64,000 bases of DNA from Siphonodentalium dalli (lineage: Eukaryota > Mollusca > Scaphopoda > Gadilida > Siphonodentaliidae). Below, one piece after another: positions 1 through 12,600 of this stretch (position 1 is the first letter of the stretch; each line of letters opens with the position of its first letter). The notes below the pieces were generated by a model. The model made no database searches and was not told the origin of the DNA. It saw only the letters and a program-made list of their open reading frames with translations. A program made the position numbers and the translations under genes. The stretch spans positions 19,344,991 to 19,408,990 of the forward strand of contig CP136061.1 in assembly GCA_032622095.1 (NCBI GenBank). The letters run 5' to 3'.

Positions 1-335
1 ATGTAAAATGTAGGGGTGCTCTCATGATTGTTTACTGTCTTTAGTTAACTCATAATACTCATGATAAGAGGCAAGGAAGCAGTCTGAGGCGCAATTGGTT
101 GGTATCACATATGAATTTATGATAATGGAATAACCCACCTATTCAGGGAGCAAATTACTTTTGAAATTTTGATTAGCAAATAACCTCATAATGACATAAT
201 TAGATAGCATTGTTCTGAAATCATATAAAATTCATACCAAATTGCATAGCTATTATCCAAATTTGGGTAGCAAATTGCGATGCGATACCAGTTAATTTTC
301 TCCCTGCACCTATTCAACCCAACTTTAATAATAAT

Positions 336-598
336 AATTGCGCTGAAGCGCAATTGAATTGCGCTGAAGCGCAATTAAATTGATTGGGTAGTATGTGAAA
401 AATTAATTGCGCTGAAGCGCAATTAATTTTGAATTGCGCTGAAGCGCAATTGGTGGATATCCCATATGAATTGATGATAATGGAATAACCTATCTATTCA
501 GGGGTGTAAGCTTGTAACAATAATTGCGCTTCAGCGCAATTGAATTGCGCTTCAGCGCAATTGATATGAATCAAGCTGGATTGCGCTTCAGCGCAATT
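336..598. repeat. Array of seven 20-bp GCGC-centred palindromes
   Basis: The palindrome AATTGCGCTGAAGCGCAATT occurs at 336-355, 357-376, 405-424 and 432-451. Its reverse complement (TTC centre) occurs at 522-541, 543-562 and 580-598, the last lacking one base. Four copies in one orientation and three in the other make the array itself an inverted repeat centred near 485. The central block (450-500: ggatat, catatgaatt, gataatggaataacc) recurs at about 100-145. The two-level symmetry suggests the arms of a foldback element or an amplified palindromic satellite. The copies are seen directly; the origin is inferred. Confidence 0.9.
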
Positions 599-599
599 A

Positions 600-1631
600 T
601 TAATAAATGTGAATTTGGCCTCCCATAATGACTAGATTAGACAAAACAGAAGAGCAAAATGTGACCAGGTCATTGAGAACCAGTTTATTAGGGGATAGTT
701 TAAGTTTTGACCACTTATGATATGCGTAATCGCTAATTATGCCTATTACAGCGAAGGTGTGATGCCTGTGCTCTTTTAAAAATAGAGAACTCGCATCTGT
801 TTTGAGAAGCCCGAGCAATCGGACATCGAATACGACAGTTTTCCTTAAAACTCGCCATTGTTTTGGCTCAGTATGTTATTTCATATCCATATCTCCGAAA
901 TTCATTCGAAGTTCCTCTTTCAATTGGTGTCTCTGGTTAGAGAATTTTGAATTGAACAATACCGAGTGCCCTTTATATATTTTTAGGCTGAAACATTGTC
1001 GCATCATGCAATTACATGTATTTCCATAATTGTGAAAAAGACAAAGTTAGTTTTCTTATATGGAAAAATGGTGTAACTCAGAAAGCTCAACTCGGATTAT
1101 ATGGGACTTTTCGTGACGCATCTACGATATTATGACCCAAATGATATTAAAAAACCAGCAATCCCCGATATTTCCTTAATTTTGCCCTTTCACGTCTAGC
1201 TAAGGGTTGATCGCAGGTATCCTCATGAAGTCAGAACTCTTAGACATATACAATACTTATATTTATTACACGATCCTTCCCTTATTCCATTCAATAAACC
1301 CATTCTATAAATTGTGATATTAAACGTTCGTTTAATAACAGGAAATAGTGCCAGGTGTACATTCCGTACGCAACGTCTCAAAATAATATGGCTTCCAATA
1401 TTTTTCCAATAAACTATAATGAATGAAGAGTTTGAAAAGTTGTGTCATTAAATATACGCCATTAAATACGCCAATGAGTCTTTATTTGTCTGGGACTATT
1501 TCTTTACGCGGGCAGCAAACAACTCATAGTTACGTGAAACGTCATCGCAGGCCTTATATATATAGAAGCTGATGTTAGTTTCGCGATCCATTTGTTGATT
1601 TAAGTATATTTTGTCGAGGTTTTTGGATCAT
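600..1631. other. No gene recognised
   Basis: Only short, unconvincing reading frames. I see no splice-flanked coding segment, tandem repeat or clear inverted repeat. Confidence 0.5.
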
Positions 1632-1734
1632 GTAATAAATAGAATCTACAACTCGCCCCAGTTTATAGTGGAATTTACTAAACTCGTCCCGTAAATTAGG
1701 TACCTAATTTACTGGACTCGTTGTAGATCATTAC
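1632..1734. repeat. Imperfect palindrome
   Basis: The outer arms (tctacaactcg near 1643 and cgttgtagatca near 1719) surround a perfect core, gtaaattaggtacctaattt and its continuation, centred at about 1702. This is probably a small MITE or hairpin; no target duplication was identified. Confidence 0.6.
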
Positions 1735-2105
1735 GCCACCGTAGTGTGGTGTTTCTAGCTTTTGTTTTTTTTTATATCGCATGGTCGATCGATAATTCAC
1801 TGGGTGATTGTACATTCGTGGACAGGGCGAATGCATTGTGGGGCTTTTATTTATTTATAGAGTTGGAAATTCCGTTTATTTAAAAGTCGGAACTACGCGA
1901 CCAGTAGGCCAAGTCCAGTAAAACGGTTCGTTATAGGTGCTTGTTGTTATTGTTATTTTAACGGAATTCTGAGTTGGTCATTCGCGAAACCAATATATTT
2001 TATATTCTATAATTAAAACCGTGGGTATATAATATATGATCCTCTTTATGGATATTGTAGGAAGGTAAATTTAGCTAAAGCGGTGGGATATCTTGCAAGA
2101 CAACA

Positions 2106-2840
2106 CATTTCGGTTTGCGCTATAAACGCTCAATGTTTTAAGGTGTTACACAACGTCTGATAAAAAGAGTTCTATCTGGAATATTCACACAATTTTTTCA
2201 GAGAACATGCATAGAGTAAACATAGTCCTATCGGACTATCGTAAAGTAGTTCCGTTTAATTCGGGATTAATTAACCCTCAGACTGCCGAAACTGCCGACA
2301 ATAAATTCGCTTGTTTGTGTCCCCCGAAAATCAAACTTGCCTGTTTAGAGGTCCCATTTTCGTGGCTAATGGTGATAGAATCACAATTTTTCAGCCAAGT
2401 TCATGGATAAATTACATTACACTTAATCGGCTTATGTCCGCGGCCATAAACCTGCGTTTTGATAACAATTTATTTGAGACAAACTGTTGCGCGGGTATCA
2501 GTCGGCGCTTATCGGTTGAAGTTATTATGATCGTGCAGCCTGCACGTGCAACAAGTGTTCAAATACAACAGAAAAAAAAAATACTATGTCAAATAAATAA
2601 CGTGATCAATGGACAGACAAGTTTCATTTCCGTGGGACACGAAAAAGCGAATTTAATGTCGTCAGTTTCGGCAGTCTGAGGGTTTTAATTAATCTCCTTT
2701 ATGATATCCCGATAGTACTATGTTTACTCTATGTTCTCTGAAAAAAAATGGTGTGAATATTCCCGATAGAACTATTTTTATCAGACGTTTTGTAACACAT
2801 TAAAACATTGAGCTGTTAGCGCAATTTTCTGAAATTTCGG
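2106..2840. mobile_element. Non-autonomous element with ~200-bp inverted arms
   Basis: The left arm (about 2106-2330) and right arm (about 2636-2840) are diverged inverted copies. Examples are cagactgccgaaactgccga against tttcggcagtctgag, and acgtctgataaaaagag against ttatcagacgtttt. Short frames here extend through the arms and are not genes. This fits a long-TIR MITE or foldback element, with a core of about 300 bp. Confidence 0.75.
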
Positions 2841-3117
2841 ACTATTTCGTCTATAAAAATACGATGAGCAACTGAAAATGTTTTTCAACATTCTGGAAGG
2901 GGTATATGTCCATGGTATATATGTTTAAAATTTCACGCATAAACTATGACAGATAACAAAGTTATAATTAGTTTTATAGGCCCACCATAAATCCCCTATA
3001 ACAAACGCATGCCTCCGTAAGCACATGGCTTTGCTGTGGATACTTTCGTTCCCAGCATGCATCATTCTCGCTATCTGTAAAATGTCTATGAACAATGGCT
3101 GCATGTGCCATGCACTC

Positions 3118-3345
3118 TTAGCTTTGATCCGCATTTAGAAGCATTCTGGTGTGGCGAATGAGAAACCTGCAGTAATTTATAAGCCGTAGTTCATTGTAAT
3201 AATTTGAAGAATTACTTGTCTTAACGGAATTCTGAGGCGGTCGATTCATGTAACCAATATATTTTATATTATGATTTATATTTATGACTAATAATACGAT
3301 CTTGGTGGCGTTACCATTTCTGACTATGGTTTTCTTGTCTATATA
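3118..3345 (+). repeat. Dispersed repeat family R1, copy 1
   Basis: The segment starting with tttgatccgcatttagaagc and containing gtggcgaatgagaaacct, ttaacggaattctgag and ttaccatttctgactatgg recurs at 9060-9490 (same strand) and 19110-19430 (opposite strand). A short piece is also present near 1960-2005. It has no coding signal. Confidence 0.75.
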
Positions 3346-3489
3346 GCAAAGTGGGTGCAAAACAGTCACGGAGATAATATGTGATGGTTCGGTGTCCAGG
3401 TGAGAACCACGAAAATTGTAAACGTGTAGACCCCAGCATAAAACTGACAAGGTTCCTTTATCACCACATTGCTAAACATGATTGGTTAA

Positions 3490-5101
3490 GACCCGTTCCA
3501 AACGACGGATTTTTGTCGACTCGAATCTAATTGTATTAAATCCGTCGGTGGTGCGTCTGCGGTCAATTTTGTTTCAGACGGACGCATCTTTGTCGCGTCG
3601 AATCTAATACATCGGTCGATTTATTTAAAGGTGCACTCCATGTTACATTCACAAAATGGTCACGCGTAGATATAGAGGCCTATATATACCGGTATAGTAT
3701 ACATATATATACTAAAATACAGTATAAATTATGTATAAATATATGCGCGATTGCAGCGCGAATATATGTGCATATGTATATGAGGATGTATATAGTACAT
3801 ATAGTTATATAATATAATATAATAGGCGCTACAAATAAATGTTAGATCGTGCAACCAATTGCCATATATGTGTATACCATGCATGTAAATACAGGTATAC
3901 ACAAATTATTATAAATCAGAGACTACCACCCCTACCCTTATAATAAGGAAACCCGGAATATATGAATTATTATAAATAAGAGGTTACCAGTGGTAACTTA
4001 CCACCCCTATACCCCTCATAACAAGTAATGCCGGTATATATGAATTATTATAAATAAGATCAGTGGTACCACCCTACCCCTTATAATGAGGAACACCGGA
4101 ATATATTAATTATATATTATAAATCATATGCCACCACCTATATATCCTTTATAATAAGGAATACCGGTATCTATGAATTATTATAAATCATAGGCTACCA
4201 TCCCTACCCCTCATAATAAGTAATACCGGTTTATATGAATTATTATAAATCTGAGGCTACCACCCCTACCCCTTATATAATAAGGAATACCGGTATATGT
4301 AAATTATTATAAATCATAGGCTACCACTCTGCCCTTATAACAAGTAATACCTGAATATATTAAGTATTATAGATAATAGGTTACCACCCCTTTACCCCTC
4401 ATAATAAGTAATATCGGTATATATGAATGATTATAAATCAGTAGTACCACCTCTGCCCCTTATAATAAGTAATACCGGTAAATATTAATTATTATACATC
4501 ATAGACTACCACCCCTATTCCTTACAATAAGGAATATCGGTATATATGAATTATTATAAATCGGTTGCTACAACCCCTACCCCTTATACCGGTATATATG
4601 GATTATTATAAATCATTGATACTATATCCATTATAAGATGTGAGTCAGTGACATGCCATGTTCGTTGAGGAATCAAACTACCAAAATAATTACAATTTGC
4701 ACAATGTTACCAAAGCAATGCTTATAGATATATCTTTCTTTATGACAAAGAGAGCGTGCGACAAATGACGTCGTGTGGGTATTTCCTCAGATAAGGGGAG
4801 CCCCCTCATTATTATACCATTATCATATCATTATCATATCATTTGCATTCGTTCTTCGGCAACTTTCGGCTCTTCTCGTCACATGTATTAGATTCGAGTC
4901 GTCAAAAATCCGTCGTTTGAAACCAAGACGGATTTCAGACGCATCACCGACGAAGATTCGTCTGAATTGGACGGAGATTCGTCTGTGATGCGTCTGACAC
5001 GGATCTAATTGTTTCAAACGTCGCATTTTTGACGCATTTAATACAATTGTGGGTCTGGTATTAGATTCGAGTCGACAAAAATCCGTCGTTTGGAACGGGC
5101 C
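3490..5101. mobile_element. 1.6-kb TTAA-flanked element carrying a satellite array
   Basis: TTAA at 3486-3489 and 5102-5105 flanks inverted termini of about 42 bp: GACCCGTTCCAAACGACGG on the left, and the complement of CCGTCGTTTGGAACGGGCC on the right. Diverged subterminal copies of the same cgacgg/gacgcatc words lie at about 3540-3605 and 4885-5040. TTAA targets are typical of piggyBac and some Kolobok elements. No transposase is visible. The middle is the 62-bp satellite. Confidence 0.75.
3925..4620. repeat. 62-bp tandem satellite, about 11 units
   Basis: The unit contains gaattattataaatca, ggctaccacccctacccctt and ataataaggaataccggtat. The CCGG-type landmark recurs about every 60-65 bp (near 3954, 4030, 4093, 4162, 4225, 4289, 4350, 4412, 4476, 4539, 4588). 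The units are diverged. The array lies wholly inside the TTAA-flanked element. Confidence 0.85.
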
Positions 5102-5709
5102 TTAAGGCAACAATGAACAATGATTCATGTGGGATGAAATGATGATGAAATTAGTTATTCATGATGACAGGTGTTTAGAACAATGGCTTTGGCTTATACC
5201 AAAAAGTTCTGCAGCTAACATAGTCAGTGCTGAGACTTCTTTTCGGGGGTATGCGGCGGTGCCTTACCCGGCCATATATATTAGTTCTTGTGTGAACATG
5301 GCTAACGCTGAGATTTCCATCCGTTGGTAGTATGCGGGGCGCCATCCTGATGATATCATCAGGTATTGCGAAGTATTCCAATATCGCTTTGCCTGGGTAT
5401 AATATTTCGAGGGTGATCGAACTTGACATTTATTTTGTCGATGGGTGTCTCACATTTTATAAGTGTTAAATGTATGCATGGAAAGATTGTCCACTCAGTA
5501 GAACTTACGAAGACTATTTTGTGGAGCAGAAAGTTTGGTGGACGAAACCAATCCTAGCAATACCAATTTCAGATTATGACATCACGTTATAACTTCATGT
5601 TACGACTTATCATGCAATAATATTCTGGTGAATTCAATTCAATAACAGAGTTAATCTCTTAACCATGTGACATGCCATTGCCCATGAGATACCTCGCGGA
5701 AATGTTTAA

Positions 5710-5955
5710 CCCTTTGAGTGCCAGGGGCCGATCTCATCGGCCCTAAACCTACAAAATAAGTATGTTAAAGAATATAAGAATAAATTATTAAAATTGTAAA
5801 AAATTGTAAAAAAAAAACAAAACAAAAAAACAATTGTTAGGCCAATGCATTCTCTTATATATGCGAGGCGACCTATGGTCGACTCGCATATATAAGAGAA
5901 TGCATTGGCACAGGGTATATGGGTTGATACAAAAATCGACCTGGCACTAAAATGT
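5710..5955. mobile_element. piggyBac-like TTAA MITE with central hairpin
   Basis: TTAA at 5706-5709 and 5956-5959 flanks termini CCCTTTGAGTGCCAGG (left) and, on the other strand, ACATTTTAGTGCCAGG. Inside are GGGCCGATCTCATCGGCCC, an AT-rich stretch, and a near-perfect palindrome at about 5841-5910 (gccaatgcattctcttatat, ending ataagagaatgcattggc). CCCTTTG-type ends at TTAA are characteristic of piggyBac-derived MITEs. Relatives lie at 29590-29890, 54970-55145 and 55410-55592. Confidence 0.8.
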
Positions 5956-5959
5956 TTAA

Positions 5960-6890
5960 TGGTGGTATTCGTCTAATCTCGTTATTTGAGGCATGCTGCA
6001 ATGAATATTCTTTCTCTGGAAGATTTATATTGTTCAGCAATTTCTGTGCAACTGCATTATTGTTATGAGATTACTTGTGTTGGATTATTCGAATTAAAGT
6101 GACCGTTTTCTTCAAGGAGTCGTTTTTCACATTTTTAGATGCTTTGAACACTTGAAGAACTTGAATAGGGTCCACAGTTCACGTTTTCAGCAAAAGTCAA
6201 CCCTTGCCTATGAAATTCATAAGTTTAGATGTGTTGAATTTGTGTTGCATCTGAACGACTGAGAGAAAGTATTTCAAATAAAATTCAGCATTATACTTTT
6301 ATTGTGTTATTCCAATAAATTATCTGAATACTTTCGCACTAAAGTTGATTTACTGACAGAAAAACTGAACTTCATTTCCAACCAACGGTTTGTTCAAAAC
6401 AAGATCACATTAAAATCATAACGGTAATTTAAAAAAAAACAATAAAAAACACTTATACATTTTACAGACCAATAAACGGCATTTCTGTGAGACCAATTAT
6501 AACTTGTTTAACGTAAAACTACAAATAACCATATGTCCAGTGATACACATGTTTGCAATAATTGTCAAACCCTGACATTATTGCAGAAAATAATTTATAT
6601 TAATACTATTTAAAAAAGACTTTAATTTGTTCAAGACAGAACTACTAAGACCATGAAGAATTTCTTTTAATATTTTCCCAATCACTTAAAACTGTTTCAT
6701 TTTGTTAAAAAAAATCACAAAAACAAGTTTTTACCCCGACCTTAATTCACGCGAAAATTCTTGTGATTCGAGCTGTGCTCAGTACTGGAATTGCAAGATG
6801 CATTTTATCAGCAATTAATCTGTAAACATTCACAGAAAGAGATAGGTGAGAAACATTGTTTGTCATGCACGAGCAGTTTTGGGCTCTAGC
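5960..6890. other. No gene recognised
   Basis: AT-rich unique-looking sequence with oligo-A runs. No splice-flanked coding stretch and no clear repeat was seen. Confidence 0.5.
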
Positions 6891-6929
6891 CCTATATATA
6901 TATATATAGTCTCATTATAATTCAGTTGC

Positions 6930-7370
6930 ATACAGTGAGGGAATCACCACCCCTCTATGTTGGCACGCTGGATTCAGCCAATGTCAGGACGGTACACGGA
7001 ATTCATACCCCTCTGTTAACTGGTACATGAGATTCACATGATTCAACAAAAAAGGCTGGTATGCAGCTTTTATAGCACTAAATTAGACAAATGTGATTTT
7101 TTTCGAGCCAAAATTAACATATTTTGTTGTAATCCAGTCTAATACCTCTTGCTATGTGGAAGTTATGGATAATACTTCAGAAATCTGTGAACACTATTAG
7201 TGTAAATTAACTAAGTATGTATTCCATATTTTCTTAACTGGTACTCAGGATTCACGGGAATTTCACTCCTCTATATATTTTAACTGGTACACAGGATTCT
7301 TCCCTCTATATATTTTAACTGGTATTCAGGATTCAGGGGGCCTATAATATAAAACACTAATCTTGTTATA
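6930..7370. repeat. Repeat with recurrent GGTAC/TTCAGGATTC motifs
   Basis: Short modules such as ttaactggtactcaggattc recur here and at 27100-27905, where the same words lie inside an inverted-ended element. A short TA run lies at 6895-6908. Confidence 0.55.
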
Positions 7371-7520
7371 TATGAGCATTAATTTGTGATTTACAATTTT
7401 GTTATACAACATTTGTGTTCTATAGATGTTCTACACGTGTCTTTCTTTTCGTTGTTGATTGGGATTCAGCATGTTTTGATAACTCTTAATTTACAACATG
7501 CATCACTGAGAAATTATTTA

Positions 7521-8004
7521 CAGGCTCACTTAATTTTCGAACCCCCAGATCACATATATATAAAATATATGCCATATTATATACCATTTGAAAGAGGAAA
7601 CATTATATTATCAACTTATCCTGTGTAATAAACTGTGAACGTGTTGTTTTTGTTGAGATACCGACGTGTGTTTGTCATCTCGATTGTAGTAAAAAGTGTA
7701 TTATTTTCAATGGAGGGGGAATAACTCTTTATTATAAATATGGCGTTATTCCCCTTCCGTTGAAAATACATCTTTAGTTTTAATTCTGTTGCATTCTGGG
7801 AGCCAAGAGGGGATAATCTTTCTATGATTTCAGCTGTTTTCTATTTCTCTATGGTCATTTTCTGAGACACAGACTCACAGTCGTTTCAAATGGTGATAAA
7901 TTCTAGTATTTTAATCATATTTTATGGCATAGATTGTTATTAAAACCGTATATCAAGTCACTATACAAAAATAATAAACGGTCACTCGAAAATTAAGTGG
8001 GCCT
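7521..8004. mobile_element. TTAA-type MITE, family M2, copy 1
   Basis: Inverted ends read ggctcacttaattttcga and tcgaaaattaagtgggcct. TTAA follows at 8005-8008; the left target has decayed to TTTA. A central palindrome (ttttcaatggagggggaata, returning as tattccccttccgttgaaaa) spans about 7705-7770. Sister copies are 27907-28358 and 32862-33441. Confidence 0.75.
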
Positions 8005-8027
8005 TTAAATATGATCTTCTCAGCGGA

Positions 8028-8112
8028 GAATGGAGGGCGGATAATGGAGGGCGGAGAATGGAGGGCGGAGAATGGAGGGCGGAGAATGGAGGGCGGAGAA
8101 TGGAGGGCGGAG
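8028..8112. repeat. 14-bp minisatellite
   Basis: About six tandem copies of GGAGAATGGAGGGC, nearly identical, the second with one change (gataat). This is a purine-rich strand of recent expansion. Confidence 0.95.
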
Positions 8113-8402
8113 AATATAGGGACTAGATATTCGATATTTGATGTCGATTGTACTCTATTTGACTAGTCTGATGATGTATAGGATGTTCAGATAATAAATT
8201 CAAGGTCGATTGTTGAATTTATTATCTACATATTTCCCTCAATTAATAGGGCTCCTCCTGCACTTTTATTTATTTGCCGTCTGCTTTTATCACCTAAATT
8301 ACCATCCCTCCAAACCAATAATAGACCATTCTGATGTACACTTTTTAACAGACCGGGAGAATCCATTTAGAATAGAAAGGGTTACGCATGAGAGGTAGTG
8401 TT

Positions 8403-8500
8403 CGGTCCGAATATTCGAATGTTCGAATATTCGCTCGTAAAAATAGATATTCGAATATTCGAATAATTATTTGACTATTCGAATATTCGAGAATAATCTC
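8403..8500. repeat. TTCGAATA-rich palindromic low-complexity tract
   Basis: Repeated self-complementary gaatattcgaa words occur on both sides of a short spacer (8437-8447). Confidence 0.7.
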
Positions 8501-9059
8501 CGGGTAATTGTTTCCTGGTTTATTATTAGTCTGAGGGTCTGTTAAAAGTATAGTCTATTTTCCAGTCTATCTCTTAAAACTGATCACCATGTGAATACAT
8601 TTATACCATCATCTTGATTACATGTGTGTTATTTTATTGTATTGGAAAGAGCAGAGCTTCATAAGTTGCAAACAACTTGTGTCCCAATCCCTTTTGTATA
8701 TTATGGAAATAAAATATGTTTCAAGTCAAGTTTAGTCAAGTCAAGTCAATAATAGGCATGACGTAACAGGCACTCGATTATAATTTCTATCAATTGATCA
8801 ACTGCATAAGTACACTTTCGCCAGCATATAATATGTTTGTTACGCCCTATTGTATGGGTGTTTACTGCTACGCTGAACTGGTCGTGTCAATGGGTCGATG
8901 GGGATGTTTCGCAGGACAACACATTTCTGGTTTCACGCGATGCGAGTTATTTTAGGAAATTGTAGCAAGGCTGATCTGGCCGCGTCGATGGAGCTATAGC
9001 GGTGGGGATATATCGTAGGACAACCCATGTATCTTCGCGGAAATCTCATTGTGTCAGTA

Positions 9060-9490
9060 TTTAACTTTTATGACCGCGTTAATTGCTTTCGATGTTTAGG
9101 TATGGACAATGGCTGGGCCACTCTTAAATTAATTAATTATAATTGAATATTGTATTGCGGGAACACATTGCATAATATAACAGCTAACTTTGCTGATGAC
9201 GTATGTCTCTGTTGGTTTGTAGAATAAAAGTCGTATTGCGCGAAGTATGGGTTGTGTATTTAATCCGATTAGTAGATATTTGGTCCGCATTTAGAAGCTT
9301 CCTGGTGTGGTGAATGAGAAACCTACGGTAATAAACCGTAGTTTTTGTAACAATTTGAAGGATTAGTTGTTTTAACGGAATTTTTAGGTGGTGCATTCAC
9401 GAAACAAATACATTTTATATTATAATGTGTATATATGCCTAATAATATGATCTTGAGGGGGTTACCATTTCTGACTATGGTTTTCTTGTC
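9060..9490 (+). repeat. Dispersed repeat family R1, copy 2
   Basis: The longest plus-strand copy. It carries gtccgcatttagaagc, ggtgtggtgaatgagaaacc and gttaccatttctgactatgg, and extends upstream to the accgcgttaattgctttcga block that is shared in reverse with 19345-19430. Confidence 0.75.
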
Positions 9491-10164
9491 TGGGACAGGG
9501 AACGTGTCCCGGCACCCCCTGATGGCAGTAAGCTGGATTGTCGGCATCATGGGCTATGATTAGTATTCCATGGCCATCTTGGTCGTGGACCTCTGACGGG
9601 TATAAAAGCGGCGCTGTCTATCGGAAGTATACCGGCAATCGTTTTAAAGTGGTAATTTCAATTTGTAAATATCCCTTAACGTTTTAAATAAAAAGAACGC
9701 TCTTTATCATGTCGCTTATTGCTCCAGGAGAATCCAGCTTGGTTATTTTACGAAGTATTAAATTTATATAAATGGTAGTCTCAAGTTTGAAATATGGAAC
9801 AATCCAAATTTCCCGCCGGGAATTTGAAATCGAGTTCTGATTAATAATGTTCAAAGTTATAATGATTCAGACATGCAAGTCAGACGGTGGATGTCCGGAC
9901 ACGCGAACGGACATGCTGATTATAATAGTCATCCAAAATAGTTTTGGGGATAATAACCCTAAAATGGAATATGCGAACAATATTTGTCAATTGTTTTTGG
10001 AAATGCTCTTTTGAAAGTGCTACTGATAGCGACCCAATTTTTCATTGAGAACTGATAGACCATGATTGGCCGAGTTTTCCGTGTGGATGAACAGCTGAAT
10101 ACCATTATTTCCAAAAGAAGAAAAAAAAGAAGAAAAAAAAGGATAACTCTTGGAAAAATGGTAC
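9491..10164. other. No gene recognised
   Basis: No coding exon was seen. A purine tract (agaagaaaaaaaagaag) lies at 10108-10141. Confidence 0.45.
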
Positions 10165-10408
10165 ATAATATGCCCTATCACCAACTCGCGGACATTTTGA
10201 ATCCACCAGATCCGGTTCCGTGGTTTTACTTAACTTTCCATATATGGAAGTCATGAATAATTCAAAAGCTCCATATATGGAAATGCTATTCCAAAACGTT
10301 GAACTGTAGCACTGAAACCACGGAACCGGGGCTGGATGAATCTATGAAACCACGGAACCGGACCTGGTGAATCCAAAATGGCCGCGAGTTAGTGATAGGG
10401 CATATTAT
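10165..10408. mobile_element. Palindromic MITE with ~60-bp arms
   Basis: The left arm (ataatatgccctatcaccaa, ctcgcgg, ccggttccgtggttt) is answered at 10344-10408 by its diverged reverse complement (aaaccacggaaccgg, ccgcgagtt, gtgatagggcatattat). The middle holds a second inverted pair around tccatatatgga. A related inverted sequence is at 18700-18890. Confidence 0.75.
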
Positions 10409-11785
10409 ATTATTCTGTTGCCATGGAAACAGGAAATTCAGTATCTTCTGTCAACTTGTATACTTTACAACATGTCAAATGTTTGGAGGACATAAGCCTT
10501 TTAACAATGCATGCCATAATTGTATTTCCATCTGTATATGATACTGTTTATTGAAATTGCTAAATATAGATCTTTTTCGTTGATCACCGCAATCAACTAT
10601 GGAAGCAGTACACTGGAAGTAGTTATTATTATGTTAAATAGAATATCATTATGATATTCAATTTGTCCTGGGTTATTAGTGTTGAATGTGAGAAAAACAT
10701 GGGTGATACGGGTGGTTGAACAATTCTGTCAACACGAAAAGACAATGTAAATGGAACTATGTTTTATTTTGGAGGTATATTTACTTCCACTTCGGATGAT
10801 ATGGAAATCAATATTAATTTTTGTTTTAACCCCAGCCGTTTCAAGATCGTCTTTCCTTGCTAAATATGTGATTAAAAAAAGGATCTCAAATTCGTCGCAA
10901 TTCTACACATAATTTATTAACCTCATCCACTTAATTCGATTCGACCTCGAGCCCGGTTAATACATTCCGTGTATAATTGCGACTCATTAGAGATCCTCCA
11001 TATATTATCAGACTTAAAATTATCAACACATTTTGAATGTCTTATATTTCTGATTGATTGCATGTACCACCATGTAATGAATATTACTATTGCGCCCAAA
11101 TGATGGTGATGTTTGGCGGAAGAAACTGTATCGTTGAGTGAACGCAGTGTTGTTGAATATGTGCATATAAACAATCTCGTCGCCTTTTAGAACTGAGGAA
11201 CTATTTCACATCATAGTTGTGAGTAGATCTAACATTCTACGTATAGTGTAATATCCTGGTGCACGCGTCCATTTAAAATGTCTCCTTTCTGTCGTTCTCA
11301 CAAATTAGTGTTGATTGGAGGTTTGCCTGGAACTACTTTGTTTGCTGAAATGAATAAAGAGAAAGATCATTGGATGCGTTGATGGTATATGGAATGGTAC
11401 GTCATAATTGACTCCTTAAAATTTAAGAAGCTGCAAAATTCATACATTTACAACGTTGGGTGTGACGCTTCATAACCATATAGGACAGTATTGCACGCTC
11501 TGGACTGGCGACGGAAGATATAGTCCCCCAAATTGCCATCTTTTCGTTAGTGCAACGAAGTTGGACAAGAATTTAACTTAATGAACAAAGAAATCATTTT
11601 GCATTGTCTGGTGTTGGTGTTGCGCAGCTTTTCTAAATAGTATTAATCCGCCTGGATCAATGTAAAGACGCGCGGTCATTTTGTTGATGCGATGCCAAAT
11701 GATATGTAAATATAGTGAGAGATAAGGAAATATGTAATGGCTTTTTAACGATATAAGTAATGTGGGTTTCGTGTGATATATATGA
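10409..11785. other. No gene recognised
   Basis: This lies between a MITE and a satellite. If gene A has a cytoplasmic-tail exon it should be on the minus strand at or below this region, but no splice-flanked segment could be assigned with confidence. Confidence 0.4.
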
Positions 11786-12447
11786 TACCCCTGATATTTT
11801 GGTGTATTTTATACACTGCGTATATATTCCTGATATTTTGGTGTATTTTATACACTGCATATATATTCCTGATATTTCGGGGTATGTTATACACTGCGTA
11901 TATATTCCTGATATTTTGGGGTATGTTATACACTGCGTATATATTCCTGATATTTTGGGGTATGTTATACACTGCGTATATATTTCTGATATTTTGGGAT
12001 ACACTGCGTATATATTCCTGATATTTTGGGGTATGTTATACACTTAGGTATATATATATATATCCCTAGTATTTTGGGAGTATTTCATACAACCCGTATA
12101 TATATACCTGGTATGATGGGGTATGTTATACACTGCGTATATATTCCTGATATTTCGGGAATATTTCATAAAACGCGTATATATCCCTGATATCTTGGGG
12201 TATTTTATAACCTGCGTATATATCCCTGATATTTTGGGGTATGTTATACACTGCGTTTATATTCCTGATATTTTGGGGTATTTTATATATTGCGTATATA
12301 TTCCTGGTATTTTGAAGTATGTTATACACTGCGTATATATTCCTGATATTTTGGGGTATGTTATACACTGCGTATATATTCCTGTGTATTCCATAAAACG
12401 CATGTATATGTCCCTGATTTTGAGGGGTATTTTATATTTTACACACT
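11786..12447. repeat. 39-bp satellite, about 15 units
   Basis: The unit is read as ggggtatgttatacactgcg followed by tatatattcctgatatttt. Units are mostly 39 bp, with some length variants near 11995, 12040-12065 and 12380. Because 39 is divisible by three and the unit has few stops, repeat-encoded frames stay open on both strands (13-residue periods). These are products of periodicity, not genes. Confidence 0.95.
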
Positions 12448-12460
12448 AAATATATCATAC

Positions 12461-12600
12461 CTTTATTTCCTCCTTCCACGTCACCATTTTTGTGACCCTT
12501 GCAGTATGTTTTGACGTAGAAACAATATAATGGAATCATCAAGGCACTTAGAATCACAGTCGAAAATATAACAATTACGAGTGCCGCAATAGTTGTTGAC
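12461..12600 (-). CDS. Gene A transmembrane exon
   Basis: 140 nt. It begins with one base completing Arg and ends at phase 1 after GDVEGGNK. It shares TI, the MIPLY motif, VK-x-Y and a late acidic stretch with the gene B exon at 35059-35183. The two exons differ by 15 nt, so both end in the same phase. Confidence 0.8.

Noticed and set aside
11657-12449. Several repetitive open frames on both strands as protein genes
   Set aside because: They are readings of the 39-bp satellite, in multiple frames at once, with a 13-residue period and no splice or start context.
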